Assembly (NCBI RefSeq): GCF_030913655.1
Contig: NZ_CP133189.1
Span: 1,364,001 to 1,428,000, forward strand
DNA from: Clostridium sp. MB40-C1
Lineage (GTDB): Bacteria > Bacillota > Clostridia > Clostridiales > Clostridiaceae
Direction: 5' to 3'
DNA: 64,000 nt
The translations under genes were made by a program, and so were the position numbers. Shown here piece after piece: positions 14,956-23,661 of this stretch; the stretch's first letter is position 1, and each line of letters opens with the position of its first letter. The notes beneath the pieces were generated by a model. It saw nothing but the letters and a program-made list of their open reading frames with translations. It did not search any database and had not been told where the DNA came from.

Positions 14956-16113
14956 ATGATGAAAAAAATATTATTTATACTAGGAATCTTTTTATTAGTA
15001 AACACTTTTAATGTACAAGCTTATGCTAAGAATCCTATTAATGAAACTAAGGAGGATGCACAAGTTGAACAATTATATGATTATATGACAAATATGAAAA
15101 CAGAGTATGAGATTTTAAATGACATTGATGTAAAGGACTATGTTAAACAATATATGAAAAGTGGAGACGGAAAGTTCTCTAGTAAGAAATTTATAAAAGC
15201 TCTAACAAGTTACGGATTTAAAGAAGTAACAGCTTGTATAAAGCTAATGTCTACAATAGTTATAATATGTATAATTTGTGCTTTGATCAGCAACTTGGAA
15301 AATGCATTTAGTAATGGAAACTTATCAAATATAGCATATTTTGCATGTTATGCTTTGCTGATAATTTTAATGGCTAAAAGCTTTTATATAGGAGTATCTA
15401 CTGCTAAGCATGCAATAAAAAGTATGACTGATTTTATGGCAGCATTAATTCCAGTATTATTAATGCTCTTGGCTAGTGTTGGAGGATTTACACAAGCTGC
15501 AATTATGGATCCAATAGTAATTGGAGTAATAAATATTAGTGCAAGGGTTTTTGTAGATTTAATAATACCTATTATATGTATGTCTTTTGTTGTAGAGTTT
15601 GTTAATAATATTTCAGAAGAACATAAGATAGACAGATTATCTAAGCTATTAAATAAAGGAGCTTTATGGATGCAGGGAATTCTTATGACAATATTTATAG
15701 GTATTATAACTATAAGAGGAATAACATCTTCTACAATAGATGCAGTGGCAGAAAAAACAGTTAAGTTTGCAATTGATAATTTTATACCTATAGTAGGTAA
15801 AAGCTTATCCGATGCTATATCAACTGTGGCAGGATATTCTTTGCTTTTGAAAAATGCATTGAGTAGTATTGGTCTAATAATAATGATTGTAATAATAGTT
15901 TTTCCTTTAATCAAGATGAGTATAATGGCTCTTATATATAAAATAACAGCTGCATTAATTGAACCAGTTAGTGACAAACGATTAGTCAAGTGCATTACTT
16001 CAGCAGGAGACTCTCTTATACTTATAACTTCCTGTCTTATCTGTATATCTGTTATGTTTTTCATTATGGTATCCATAATTGCGTCAGCAGGAAAAATTGT
16101 TATAGGTGGTTAG
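14956..16113 (+). CDS. spoIIIAE: Stage III sporulation protein AE
   Basis: A 385-aa membrane protein. An N-terminal signal sequence ends near VQAYAK, then come an extracytoplasmic segment with the Y-D-Y-M and KDYVKQYMKSG motifs and 7-8 membrane helices from residue ~95 onward. Conserved stretches include AALIPVLLMLLASVGG and EPVSDKRLVKCITSAGDSL. ATG codons at 14956 and 14959 are both possible. Twenty-seven bases of this gene (16040-16066) recur exactly in the intergenic region at 46826-46852. The 230-codon antisense frame across the gene is a composition artefact. Confidence 0.95.
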   Translation: MMKKILFILGIFLLVNTFNVQAYAKNPINETKEDAQVEQLYDYMTNMKTEYEILNDIDVKDYVKQYMKSGDGKFSSKKFIKALTSYGFKEVTACIKLMSTIVIICIICALISNLENAFSNGNLSNIAYFACYALLIILMAKSFYIGVSTAKHAIKSMTDFMAALIPVLLMLLASVGGFTQAAIMDPIVIGVINISARVFVDLIIPIICMSFVVEFVNNISEEHKIDRLSKLLNKGALWMQGILMTIFIGIITIRGITSSTIDAVAEKTVKFAIDNFIPIVGKSLSDAISTVAGYSLLLKNALSSIGLIIMIVIIVFPLIKMSIMALIYKITAALIEPVSDKRLVKCITSAGDSLILITSCLICISVMFFIMVSIIASAGKIVIGG

Positions 16114-16128
16114 AAGGGAGGATTATAT

Positions 16129-16713
16129 TTGTTGCAACATATAAAAGTATGGATAATAAATATTTGCACAGCCGTATTTTTTATTACAGCCGTTGAAATG
16201 ATTCTTCCTAATAATAAAATGAAAAAATATGCAAAATTTGTTCTAGGATTAATTTTAGTAACTGTTATTATGAATCCAATAATTAAAATTTTTGATAAAA
16301 ATTTTAATATGGATAGTTATGTAGATACAGCTTGCGAATATTTTGAAAGTAACAATCATAAAAAAGATTATGATAAATACAAAACTAGTAATATAGATAA
16401 TACAGCTAATGTTTTCTCAAAAAACCTTGAAAAAATATGTTTAGATAAATTAAAAGAAAGGTTTCCAAAAGATAATTATGAAGTTTTAATAGATGTAAGT
16501 TTTAATAAAGAAAAGGAGAATTTTGTAATAGATTTAGTAAATGTAGGCTTCACAGATAAAAAAATAAAAAAAATTAAAAAGATTAAGATAGGAGATACTG
16601 AGAGCTCAGAAAAATCAGAAATATCAAATAGCAAAAAATGTAATGATATAAAAGATTATTTAAGTGTTGCTTTGAATATACCAAAAAATAAAATCAAAGT
16701 TCACACAATTTAG
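16129..16713 (+). CDS. spoIIIAF: Stage III sporulation protein AF
   Basis: A 194-aa protein starting at one of two adjacent TTG codons (16129 or 16132) after SD GAAGGGAGG. Two N-terminal membrane helices (VWIINICTAVFFITAVEMILP, with the family NNKMKKYAKFVLGLILV motif) precede a Lys-rich soluble domain. The C-terminal DYLSVALNIPKNKIKVH is typical of the SpoIIIAF ring-building-like domain. It is part of the channel in the outer forespore membrane. Confidence 0.93.
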   Translation: MLQHIKVWIINICTAVFFITAVEMILPNNKMKKYAKFVLGLILVTVIMNPIIKIFDKNFNMDSYVDTACEYFESNNHKKDYDKYKTSNIDNTANVFSKNLEKICLDKLKERFPKDNYEVLIDVSFNKEKENFVIDLVNVGFTDKKIKKIKKIKIGDTESSEKSEISNSKKCNDIKDYLSVALNIPKNKIKVHTI

Positions 16714-16838
16714 TATTGGATAATTCTTAGGGTGGTGACATGAAATCCATATCTGCGGTCCCCATAGCTATGATGTCTTCATTATTGTGTCTGTCCCACT
16801 TTGTTGAATTTATTCCTAAAATTAAAAGAGGTGAGAAA

Positions 16839-17489
16839 ATGAGTAAAAAAAGTTTTTTCAAATTTGATATGGACAAAATTTTAGGGAAAACCAAAGATGG
16901 TAGTGGTAAAAAATATATTACAAATCTAGTTATACTTGTTTTAGTAGGTATATTATTGGCCATATTTGGAAGTACATTTAAAAGTACTGGCGCTTTTAAT
17001 TTAAATGAAGATAATGCTAAAGTAAATAAAACTGCTTTAGAAGAAAAAAAAGATGATAAAGATAACATTGAAAACACTAATATTAAATATAAAAATGAAC
17101 AACATGAAATGGAAACAAAGCTTAAAGAAATATTAGAAGATATTTCAGGGGTAGGCAAGGTAAAAGTAATGATTTATTTTAAAGGGGGTGAAGAAAAGGT
17201 ACCGGCTTTTAATGTAAATGACTCCACTAGTCTTACAGAAGAAAAAGATGTAGAGGGTGGAACGAGAAAGACAACTCAAAAAAATGATGGTAGAACAGTA
17301 GTAATGATGAATAATGGAAATGGTACTGAACCTTTGATAATTAAAAAGAATAATCCTAATGTTACTGGAGTATGTGTTGTAGCGGAAGGAGCAGATAATA
17401 AGCTAATAAAGCTTCAAATTCGAAATGCTATAATTAATTTATTTAGTTTAGAAGAAAGTAAAGTTAATGTTTATCCTATGAAAAAATAA
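16839..17489 (+). CDS. spoIIIAG: Stage III sporulation protein AG
   Basis: A 216-aa protein from ATG 16839 (SD AGAGGTGAG, 5 bases away), beginning MSKKSFFKFDMDKILG. An alternative GTG/ATG-led extension to 16740 also has an SD-like GGGTGGTG, but it would add an unusual N-terminus. One membrane helix (LVILVLVGILLAIFG) is followed by an acidic linker and a ring-building-motif domain. Family motifs are LEDISGVGKVKVMIYF, PLIIKKNNPNVTGVCVVAEGA and a C-terminal INLFSLEESKVNVYPMKK. It forms the large ring of the A-Q complex. Its 125-bp separation from AF is wider than elsewhere in the operon. Confidence 0.93.
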   Translation: MSKKSFFKFDMDKILGKTKDGSGKKYITNLVILVLVGILLAIFGSTFKSTGAFNLNEDNAKVNKTALEEKKDDKDNIENTNIKYKNEQHEMETKLKEILEDISGVGKVKVMIYFKGGEEKVPAFNVNDSTSLTEEKDVEGGTRKTTQKNDGRTVVMMNNGNGTEPLIIKKNNPNVTGVCVVAEGADNKLIKLQIRNAIINLFSLEESKVNVYPMKK

Positions 17490-17562
17490 CATATATTCAT
17501 AAAATTTCGCATATTAATCTCTTAGAAAGGTTAATAACATATAGAAAATGGGAGGAGTATAA

Positions 17563-18102
17563 ATGAATAAAAAACAAGGTGTTATAATTAGTGTTTTGTT
17601 GGTTTTAATCGTTTGTATGGGAATATTAGCTACAAAATTAAATTCAGATTTAGATTATGTAGCTGGCAATGATATTTCAAATGGAAAAGATACTGTTTCT
17701 ATTGACAATTCAAACAAAAATAGTTCAGCTAAAAGTACTTCAAGTAAAAGTAGTTCAAGCAGTTACTTTAAAGAACAGCAGATAATAAGGGATAATGAGC
17801 AATCTACCGCTCTTCAAACATTAAAGTCATTGATAGATGATGAACATACAGCAAAAGAGGAAAGAGCAGAATTATCTAAAAAATATGCTCAACTAGCTTT
17901 AAATGGTCCAAAACAATCTCAAATTGAGGGTATTTTACAGGGAAAAGGTTACCAAGACAATCTTTGCTACATCAGAGAAAATAAAGTTACAATTATTTTA
18001 AAAACAGCTCAGAAATTAACAGCAGAACAAAAGAAACAAATTCAAGATGTGGTAATGGATGTAACACAAATTAGAGATGTAGAAATCCAACCAAAAGAAT
18101 AA
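17563..18102 (+). CDS. spoIIIAH: Stage III sporulation protein AH
   Basis: A 179-aa protein with an N-terminal anchor (GVIISVLLVLIVCMGILATKL), a Ser/Lys-rich linker and a YscJ/FliF-like extracellular domain. The domain contains SQIEGILQGKGYQDNLCYIRENKVTIIL and QIQDVVMDVTQIRDVEIQPKE. It is the partner of forespore SpoIIQ across the intermembrane space in species that have SpoIIQ. SD GGGAGGAG precedes ATG 17563. It is the last gene of the operon. Confidence 0.95.
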   Translation: MNKKQGVIISVLLVLIVCMGILATKLNSDLDYVAGNDISNGKDTVSIDNSNKNSSAKSTSSKSSSSSYFKEQQIIRDNEQSTALQTLKSLIDDEHTAKEERAELSKKYAQLALNGPKQSQIEGILQGKGYQDNLCYIRENKVTIILKTAQKLTAEQKKQIQDVVMDVTQIRDVEIQPKE

Positions 18103-18187
18103 ATATATTTGTAAAATCATACTGTCTTTGCTATAATAATCATAACAATAATTTTCTTTGAAAAATAGTAGCAAAGGAGGTACAAAA

Positions 18188-18574
18188 ATGAATGAAGATG
18201 TGAAAAATGAAGTAGAAATGGGTATTGTAAAAATATCTGATGAAGTGGTAGAGGTTATTGCTGGCTTAGCAGCTTCAGAAATAGATGGTATAGAAGGGAT
18301 GAGTGCTACTTTAGTTGGGGGAATAACTCAAATGTTAAGTGGCAAGAAAAACGCATCTAAAGGTGTAAAGGTTAGTGTAGGTGAAGAAAGTGCTACTATA
18401 GATTTATATGTTGTAGTTAGATATGGGGTAAAGATTCATGAAGTAGCGCAAAAGGTTCAACAAAACGTTAAAAAATCTGTTGAATCTATGACTGGTCTTA
18501 ATGTTTCAACAGTTAATGTTTATATACAAGATGTTGTGCTTCCTAAGGCAAATGATAGTAATAAAGAAGAGTAA
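18188..18574 (+). CDS. yqhY: Asp23/Gls24 family protein (YqhY-like)
   Basis: A 128-aa protein from ATG 18188 behind SD AAAGGAGGT; an in-frame ATG at 18158 lacks an SD. Family motifs are GIVKISDEVVEVIAGLAASEIDGIEGM, SKGVKVSVGEESATIDLYVVVRYGVKIHEVA and VNVYIQDV. Gls24/Asp23 proteins are small, membrane-associated or stress-linked. The copy between the spoIIIA operon and nusB corresponds to B. subtilis YqhY, linked there to fatty-acid/acetyl-CoA carboxylase control. A terminator follows directly. Confidence 0.93.
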   Translation: MNEDVKNEVEMGIVKISDEVVEVIAGLAASEIDGIEGMSATLVGGITQMLSGKKNASKGVKVSVGEESATIDLYVVVRYGVKIHEVAQKVQQNVKKSVESMTGLNVSTVNVYIQDVVLPKANDSNKEE

Positions 18575-18576
18575 TA

Positions 18577-18608
18577 AACACACCCTCTGAAAACAGAGGG
18601 TGTTTCCA
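18577..18608 (+). terminator. Terminator after yqhY
   Basis: AACACCCTCTG / CAGAGGGTGTT perfect stem with a four-base loop, then TTTCC. Confidence 0.85.
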
Positions 18609-18640
18609 TGTTTACTAACAAAGGAATAAAAAATAATATG

Positions 18641-18680
18641 TTGACAATAATTCAGATAAGAATAAAATTTATATTGTCAA
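18641..18680 (+). promoter_or_regulatory. Promoter region of nusB with inverted repeat
   Basis: TTGACAATA (18641-18649) gives a perfect -35 and is mirrored by TATTGTCAA (18672-18680) downstream of an AAAAT-type -10. The repeat could be an operator or leader hairpin ahead of nusB (ATG 18701). Confidence 0.5.
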
Positions 18681-18700
18681 ACCCAATATAGGAGGAATTT

Positions 18701-19102
18701 ATGAACAGAAGAAAATCAAGAGAAATAGCAATGAAATTATTATTTGAAATGACCATTAATAAGGAAGAATATAAGTACATACTTGAGAGATTTAAGGAGA
18801 ATACAGAAATTAAATTACAAGATGTTGATTTTGAATATATTACAAAAATAATACAAGGAATTGAAGAAAACATTAAAATTATTGATGGTCAAATTGAAAA
18901 TAATTTAAGAAATTGGAAATTAAATAGATTATCTAAAATAGATATGTCTATACTTAGACTTGCAACATATGAAATTATGTTTTTAGATGATGTTCCTGAT
19001 AAAGTTTCTGTTAATGAAGCTATAGAGCTTACAAAAAAATATTCTGATGATAATTCACCAGCATTTATCAACGGGGTACTTGGAAATATGATAAAAAAAT
19101 AA
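18701..19102 (+). CDS. nusB: Transcription antitermination factor NusB
   Basis: A 133-aa all-helical RNA-binding factor for rRNA antitermination with NusE/S10. It begins [17 protein letters not shown], the family norm. It contains [58 protein letters not shown], of which the [11 protein letters not shown] and FINGVL segments are highly conserved. SD AGGAGG lies before ATG 18701. First gene of the nusB-folD-xseA-xseB-ispA string. Confidence 0.96.
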   Translation: MNRRKSREIAMKLLFEMTINKEEYKYILERFKENTEIKLQDVDFEYITKIIQGIEENIKIIDGQIENNLRNWKLNRLSKIDMSILRLATYEIMFLDDVPDKVSVNEAIELTKKYSDDNSPAFINGVLGNMIKK

Positions 19103-19192
19103 GCGAAGGTTTTAAGTATTGAAGTAGTTAAGTATTTTAAAACTAATGTATCTAAAAATAAATATAAAACAAAGTGATATTGGAGGTTTATA

Positions 19193-20029
19193 ATGGGGAA
19201 AAAATTAGATGGCAAAAAACTTGCTGAAAAGTATAGAGAAGATATAAAAATATTACTTAATAATAAATTAAATCTAGGTTATAACTCTCCATGTTTAGCC
19301 AATATCTTGGTTGGTAATGATGGTGGGTCAGTTTACTATGTAAATAATCAAAATAAACTATGTGAAAAGCTAGGTATAAAAGTGAAAAGTATTCATCTAG
19401 AGGAAAATATAACTCAAACAGAATTGATACAGATTATTGAAAAACTAAATGAAGACATGGAAATCCAAGGTATAATTCTTCAACTGCCACTTCCTAAGCA
19501 TATAGATGAAGAATATGTTACAGGGAAAATTTCTTATGATAAGGATATAGATGGATTAAGCACAATTAGTACAGGAAAATTTTACAAAGGAGAAAAATGC
19601 TTTATACCATGTACTCCAAAAGGAATAATTGAGTTAATAAAAAGCAGTAATATAGAGCTTGAAGGTAAAAATGCAGTAGTTATAGGAAGAAGTAACATAG
19701 TCGGCAAACCTATAGCACAGCTTTTACTTAATGAAAATGCTACTGTAACTATATGTCATTCAAAAACTAAAGATTTAAAAAAATTATGCAATAAAGCAGA
19801 TATTTTAGTTGCAGCTATAGGAAAGCCAGGCTTTATAACAGCAGATTATGTTAAAGAAGATGCAGTTGTAATTGATGTTGGTACCACTATGGTGGATGGT
19901 AAAATTCAAGGAGATGTTATCTATAATGAGGTTATAGAAAAAGCTGCTTTTGTAACTCCAGTTCCCGGTGGAGTAGGAGCTATGACAACAACTATGCTTT
20001 TAAAAAATCTTTGTGAGGGATTGAAATAA
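19193..20029 (+). CDS. folD: Methylenetetrahydrofolate dehydrogenase/cyclohydrolase FolD
   Basis: A 278-aa bifunctional enzyme interconverting 5,10-methylene-, methenyl- and 10-formyl-THF with NADP. Visible motifs are VGNDGGSVYYVNNQNKLCEKLGI (catalytic region; the family Lys lies in YVxxKxK, here read as YVNNQNK), QGIILQLPLPKHID, KDIDGL, and the Rossmann signature VVIGRSNIVGKPIAQLLL. GGVGAMTTTMLLKN is near the end. The YVNNQNK variant replaces the catalytic Lys position with Gln-Asn, a deviation worth checking. It abuts xseA by 2 bases. Confidence 0.94.
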   Translation: MGKKLDGKKLAEKYREDIKILLNNKLNLGYNSPCLANILVGNDGGSVYYVNNQNKLCEKLGIKVKSIHLEENITQTELIQIIEKLNEDMEIQGIILQLPLPKHIDEEYVTGKISYDKDIDGLSTISTGKFYKGEKCFIPCTPKGIIELIKSSNIELEGKNAVVIGRSNIVGKPIAQLLLNENATVTICHSKTKDLKKLCNKADILVAAIGKPGFITADYVKEDAVVIDVGTTMVDGKIQGDVIYNEVIEKAAFVTPVPGGVGAMTTTMLLKNLCEGLK

Positions 20030-20031
20030 AT

Positions 20032-21240
20032 ATGTATATTAAAACATTAACAGTTTCTCAGCTTAATAGCTATATAAAAAAAGTTGTAGACAATGATTTT
20101 ATATTAAGAAATGCTTGTGTTAAAGGTGAAATTTCAAATTTAAAACTTCATAGCAGTGGACATATGTATTTTTCTTTAAAAGATGAATATGGGAAAATAA
20201 ACTGTATTATGTTTAGATCTTCTGTTAATGCATTGAATTTTTGTCCTGAAGAAGGTGAAAAAGTATTAATTAAAGGAAGAGTCTCAGTATATTCTAAAGA
20301 AGGATTATATCAATTCTATTGTGAAGAAATGGAGAAAGATGGTGTAGGAGAGCTTTATATGGCTTTCCTAAAATTAAAAGAAAAGCTTTCTAATGAAGGT
20401 ATATTTGATGAAATATACAAAAAAAATATACCAAATTATCCTAAAAAAATAGGGGTTATAACTTCTCCAACAGGAGCTGCTATTCGGGATATTATAAATG
20501 TGATAAAAAGAAGAAATTCTAGATTAGACATATTGATATATCCATCCCTGGTTCAAGGTGAAAAAGCAAGCGAAGATATTATAAAAGGTATAGAATATTT
20601 CGATAACCGAGAAGATATTGATACTATTATATTAGCTAGAGGTGGAGGAGCTATAGAAGAGCTTTGGGTTTTTAATAATGAAGCTTTGGCATATTCTATA
20701 TATAATTGTAGCACACCTATAATTAGTGGAGTAGGACATGAAACAGATATTACAATTTGTGATTTTGTAAGTGACCTTAGGGCACCTACTCCTTCAGCGG
20801 CTGCAGAGGTTGCGTCATTTAATCTTTACGATACTAATGTCAAAATTAAGAGTTATAAAGATATACTAAAATATGAGATACAAAAGAAAATAGATGAAAA
20901 ATGTAGAGAGTTAAAATTATTAGAAAATAAACTAAAACTTCATAATCCAACTAACTATATAGCTAATCAATACATAAAAATAGATAATTTAAAGCAAAAC
21001 CTTACATACAAAATCAATTCTAAAATTGATTTTGAAAAAGGGCGTTTAGTTAAAGTAAATTCTCTTTTAAATGCTCATAATCCTTTAAATGTATTAAATA
21101 AAGGATATGCAGTTATTCAAGATAAAAATAATAACGTTATAAGTAGTACAAAGGATATACAAAGATTGAAACAACTAAAAATTGTTTTGAAAGATGGAAC
21201 AGTTAATTTAAATGTTGATAAGGTGGAAGAGGTAAAATAA
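20032..21240 (+). CDS. xseA: Exodeoxyribonuclease VII large subunit
   Basis: A 402-aa ssDNA exonuclease subunit. The N-terminal OB-fold (TVSQLNSYIKKVVDNDFILRN; GEISNLKLHSSGHMYFSLKD) binds DNA. The catalytic core has GVITSPTGAAIRDI, LARGGGAIEELW, and ISGVGHETDITICDFVSDLRAPTPSAAAE, all diagnostic. The remainder is coiled coil. It forms an operon with xseB 13 bases downstream and acts in mismatch repair and ssDNA degradation. Confidence 0.97.
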   Translation: MYIKTLTVSQLNSYIKKVVDNDFILRNACVKGEISNLKLHSSGHMYFSLKDEYGKINCIMFRSSVNALNFCPEEGEKVLIKGRVSVYSKEGLYQFYCEEMEKDGVGELYMAFLKLKEKLSNEGIFDEIYKKNIPNYPKKIGVITSPTGAAIRDIINVIKRRNSRLDILIYPSLVQGEKASEDIIKGIEYFDNREDIDTIILARGGGAIEELWVFNNEALAYSIYNCSTPIISGVGHETDITICDFVSDLRAPTPSAAAEVASFNLYDTNVKIKSYKDILKYEIQKKIDEKCRELKLLENKLKLHNPTNYIANQYIKIDNLKQNLTYKINSKIDFEKGRLVKVNSLLNAHNPLNVLNKGYAVIQDKNNNVISSTKDIQRLKQLKIVLKDGTVNLNVDKVEEVK

Positions 21241-21253
21241 AGGAGAGAATGTT

Positions 21254-21475
21254 ATGCCTAAAAAAAAGGAATCCTACGAGACTTTAATAGAAAAAGTAGA
21301 GAGTATTATAGAAACAATGGAAAAGGAAGAGATATCTTTGGAAAATTCTATTAAGAATTATGAAGAAGGCATAAATATATGTAATAAGCTATATAAAATT
21401 CTTAATGAAGCAGAGGGTAAAATAAAGATTGTTACAGATCAAGGAGAAAAAGAATTTATAAAGGTTGATGAGTGA
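21254..21475 (+). CDS. xseB: Exodeoxyribonuclease VII small subunit
   Basis: A 73-aa helical protein beginning PKKKESYETLIEKVESIIETME, with the family core EEISLENSIKNYEEGINICNKLYKILNEAEGKI. Several copies wrap the XseA subunit. Normal length. Its stop overlaps the possible early start codons of ispA. Confidence 0.95.
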   Translation: MPKKKESYETLIEKVESIIETMEKEEISLENSIKNYEEGINICNKLYKILNEAEGKIKIVTDQGEKEFIKVDE

Positions 21476-21476
21476 T

Positions 21477-22343
21477 ATGAATAATATAAAACAAGAAATA
21501 AATAAATGGTTAAAAAATTATTTTAAAGACAAAGGTACTTATAATAAATTAATATACGAGTCTATGGATTATAGTATAGAAGTTGGAGGAAAAAGAATAA
21601 GGCCTATTTTAATGATTCTAACATATAGTATGTATAATAAAAATTACAAGGAAATTCTACCTATATCTTGTGCACTAGAAATGATTCATACATATTCTTT
21701 AATACATGATGATTTACCAGCCATGGATAATGATGATTTGAGGAGAGGTAAACCAACAAATCATAAAGTTTTTGGAGAAGCAATAGCTATTCTTGCCGGG
21801 GATGGATTATTAAATGAAGCTTTTAATATACTTTTTGGTTATTGTTTTAATAATCCTCAGAAAAATGTTATAGAAGCATGTAAATTAATTTCTAATGCTT
21901 CTGGTGTAGAAGGTATGATTGGTGGTCAAGTTGTTGATATAATTAGTGAAGGAAAAACTATCGAGGAAGAACAACTTAACTATATGCATAGTAAAAAAAC
22001 TGGTGAATTGATTAAGGCAGCTATATTAAGTGGCGCAATTTTGGGAAAAGCAGACAATAAAGATATAGAATTACTTACTGAGTATAGTGAAAAATTAGGG
22101 CTGGCTTTCCAAATAAAAGATGATATTTTAGATGTGATTGGCGATAAAAATATTTTGGGGAAAAATATAAATAGTGATTGCGAAAAAGAAAAAACGACTT
22201 TTATTACTAAATATGGATTAGAAAAGTGTAAAAAAAGATGTAAAACTCTTACTGATGAATGTTTAGCCATTTTAGATAATATAAGCAAAGATACAAAATA
22301 TTTGGAGGATATAACCCTTTTCCTTTTAAATAGAGAATTTTAA
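21477..22343 (+). CDS. ispA: Polyprenyl (farnesyl) diphosphate synthase
   Basis: A 288-aa trans-isoprenyl diphosphate synthase condensing IPP with allylic diphosphates. The first Asp-rich motif is HDDLPAMDNDDLRRGKPTNH and the second is QIKDDILDVIGD; GGKRIRPIL and GQVVDI are also typical. ATG 21477 is chosen as the start (MNNIKQEINKW); ATG 21468 in the same frame overlaps the xseB stop. The bulky residue region before DDLPA suggests a C15 product, as usual for this locus. The OLE RNA gene follows, as in many Bacillota. Confidence 0.95.
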   Translation: MNNIKQEINKWLKNYFKDKGTYNKLIYESMDYSIEVGGKRIRPILMILTYSMYNKNYKEILPISCALEMIHTYSLIHDDLPAMDNDDLRRGKPTNHKVFGEAIAILAGDGLLNEAFNILFGYCFNNPQKNVIEACKLISNASGVEGMIGGQVVDIISEGKTIEEEQLNYMHSKKTGELIKAAILSGAILGKADNKDIELLTEYSEKLGLAFQIKDDILDVIGDKNILGKNINSDCEKEKTTFITKYGLEKCKKRCKTLTDECLAILDNISKDTKYLEDITLFLLNREF

Positions 22344-22470
22344 TATATTTTTACAATTCATTGATTATGAATTTAATGAAGAATTTAAATTTAAATAAAG
22401 GGTGTATTTAAAAAATACAGGAATTAATTATAATATTACATTATTTATACTAGAATGGTGTAAACATGTT

Positions 22471-22499
22471 TTGAAATATTATATATGCTGTGATATAAT
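22471..22499 (+). promoter_or_regulatory. Promoter of OLE RNA
   Basis: TTGAAA (22471-22476), a 17-bp spacer and TATAAT (22494-22499), preceded by a TG-rich stretch. Transcription would start near 22506, where the structured, G-rich sequence begins. Confidence 0.65.
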
Positions 22500-22505
22500 C
22501 CCTAT

Positions 22506-23078
22506 ATGTGAGAGTGGTGCAGTATTCTAGTCAGGTAAGTATTTCTTGAAGGCGGGGCTAAAAATCCGTCAAAGGGCACATCGATGAAGCTTCTGGTGCT
22601 GGCTTGTAACGCCCAGTTATGGGTTGGTGCTGGGAGTAAGGGGGATGGGGCAACCGCAAAGGCATGCGCAACTGACCCTACCTTCGCGGAGACCATTGCT
22701 TGTGGTATGGGAGAGATACCCATATTACGACAATGGATTAAACCTGTATTGTGGTGAGAAGCTATGTACAGTGTAGCCTGCCTTGAGTGAAATGGGTGGA
22801 GGTAATTTTACTTAAACCCATTTTGCAAAAGAGGCTAGGGAAATACCTAACTGTAGAGGAAAACTCCTAGACTGTTCTAAAGAGGTATGCTAGGGATTGC
22901 AGTACGGACTAAGTGGTAGTCTAGTCTTATAGTTGGTGACACTATAAATAGAGCATTAAAAGGAAACTATCAAGATGGTGACATCTCGATTGCTTTATGG
23001 GAAAGCCTACTAGACCTAAGCCGTAAGATTTACTTAGTATACTACCACTCTTTCTTATATAAAGAAGGAGAGTTTTTT
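22506..23078 (+). ncRNA. ole: OLE RNA (ornate large extremophilic RNA)
   Basis: A ~570-nt block of markedly higher G+C with no sustained reading frame, full of short complementary segments such as GGGCACATCGATGAAGC, GGGGATGGGGCAACC and GGTATGGGAGAGATACC. It lies between ispA and a gene encoding the OLE-associated membrane protein OapA, just before dxs, exactly the known OLE context. The RNA is known to bind OapA at the membrane and to help cells tolerate stresses such as short-chain alcohols, cold and Mg2+ imbalance. It ends in a hairpin plus T8 (23049-23080), whose 3' arm includes the oapA SD. Sequence recognition and synteny agree. Confidence 0.92.
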
Positions 23079-23080
23079 TT
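23049..23080 (+). terminator. OLE terminator overlapping oapA ribosome-binding site
   Basis: ACTCTTTCTT pairs with AAGAAGGAGAGT (two-base bulge), then T8. The AAGGAG in the 3' arm is also the SD of oapA, whose TTG start is the last part of the T run. Confidence 0.7.
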
Positions 23081-23660
23081 GGAAAAGGACAAAAATGAAA
23101 AAACAAGAAAAAAAAAGAAGAAAAATAATAATAAGTTGTGGATACTTATTATTGTAATTTGGACAATTATACTCTCAGGGAGTATTTCATTTTTTTCTAA
23201 CTTGGCAATGCCTAAAGTAAATTTAACCCTTGCTATTGTTATTTTGATTATAATAATTTTAATAGGAATTATTTTTGATATTATAGGAGTAGCAGTGACA
23301 GCTGCAAATGAAAGGCCTTTTCATGCAATGTCTTCAAAAAAAATTAAAGAAGCTAAAATTGCCATAAAATTAATTAGAAATGCGGATAAGGTATCAAATT
23401 TTTGTAACGATGTAATAGGAGATGTATGCGGAGTTGTAAGCGGTGCCATAGGAGCCTCTATATTATCTAAAATATCCATTACAGCTACTAATCTAAATGC
23501 AAATTATAGTTTATTTTTAGCTTCAATAATAGGAGCCTTAATCGCTGCATTAACTGTAGGGGGAAAAGCACTAGGAAAAAGTTTTGCTATGAAAAACTCG
23601 AAGAATATTATCTTTACAGTTTCAAAGATAATATATGCTATTAAAAAGGAAAGAGGATAA
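23079..23660 (+). CDS. oapA: OLE-associated protein OapA
   Basis: A 193-aa membrane protein, TTG start at 23079 eight bases after AAGGAG. A very basic N-terminus (about a dozen Lys/Arg in the first 20 residues) suits RNA binding. Membrane helices follow: [40 protein letters not shown], and two further helices around [14 protein letters not shown] and [19 protein letters not shown]. The DUF21-like signature [19 protein letters not shown] is present. OapA anchors OLE RNA at the cytoplasmic membrane. The dxs start follows the stop by 1 base. Confidence 0.93.
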   Translation: MEKDKNEKTRKKKKKNNNKLWILIIVIWTIILSGSISFFSNLAMPKVNLTLAIVILIIIILIGIIFDIIGVAVTAANERPFHAMSSKKIKEAKIAIKLIRNADKVSNFCNDVIGDVCGVVSGAIGASILSKISITATNLNANYSLFLASIIGALIAALTVGGKALGKSFAMKNSKNIIFTVSKIIYAIKKERG

Positions 23661-23661
23661 G

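Noticed and set aside
15384-16076. 230-codon open frame antisense to spoIIIAE
   Set aside because: No SD, composition mirrors the hydrophobic helices of spoIIIAE on the other strand; a shadow frame.
16740-16838. N-terminal extension of SpoIIIAG starting at an ATG with GGGTGGTG upstream
   Set aside because: SpoIIIAG normally begins near MSKKS...; a better SD lies at 16829-16835. The 99-base stretch remains odd in composition but gives no recognisable protein.
22502-22723. Proline/alanine-rich frame on the minus strand at the 5' end of OLE
   Set aside because: Falls in a structured non-coding RNA, no SD; G+C-rich sequence gives chance open frames.
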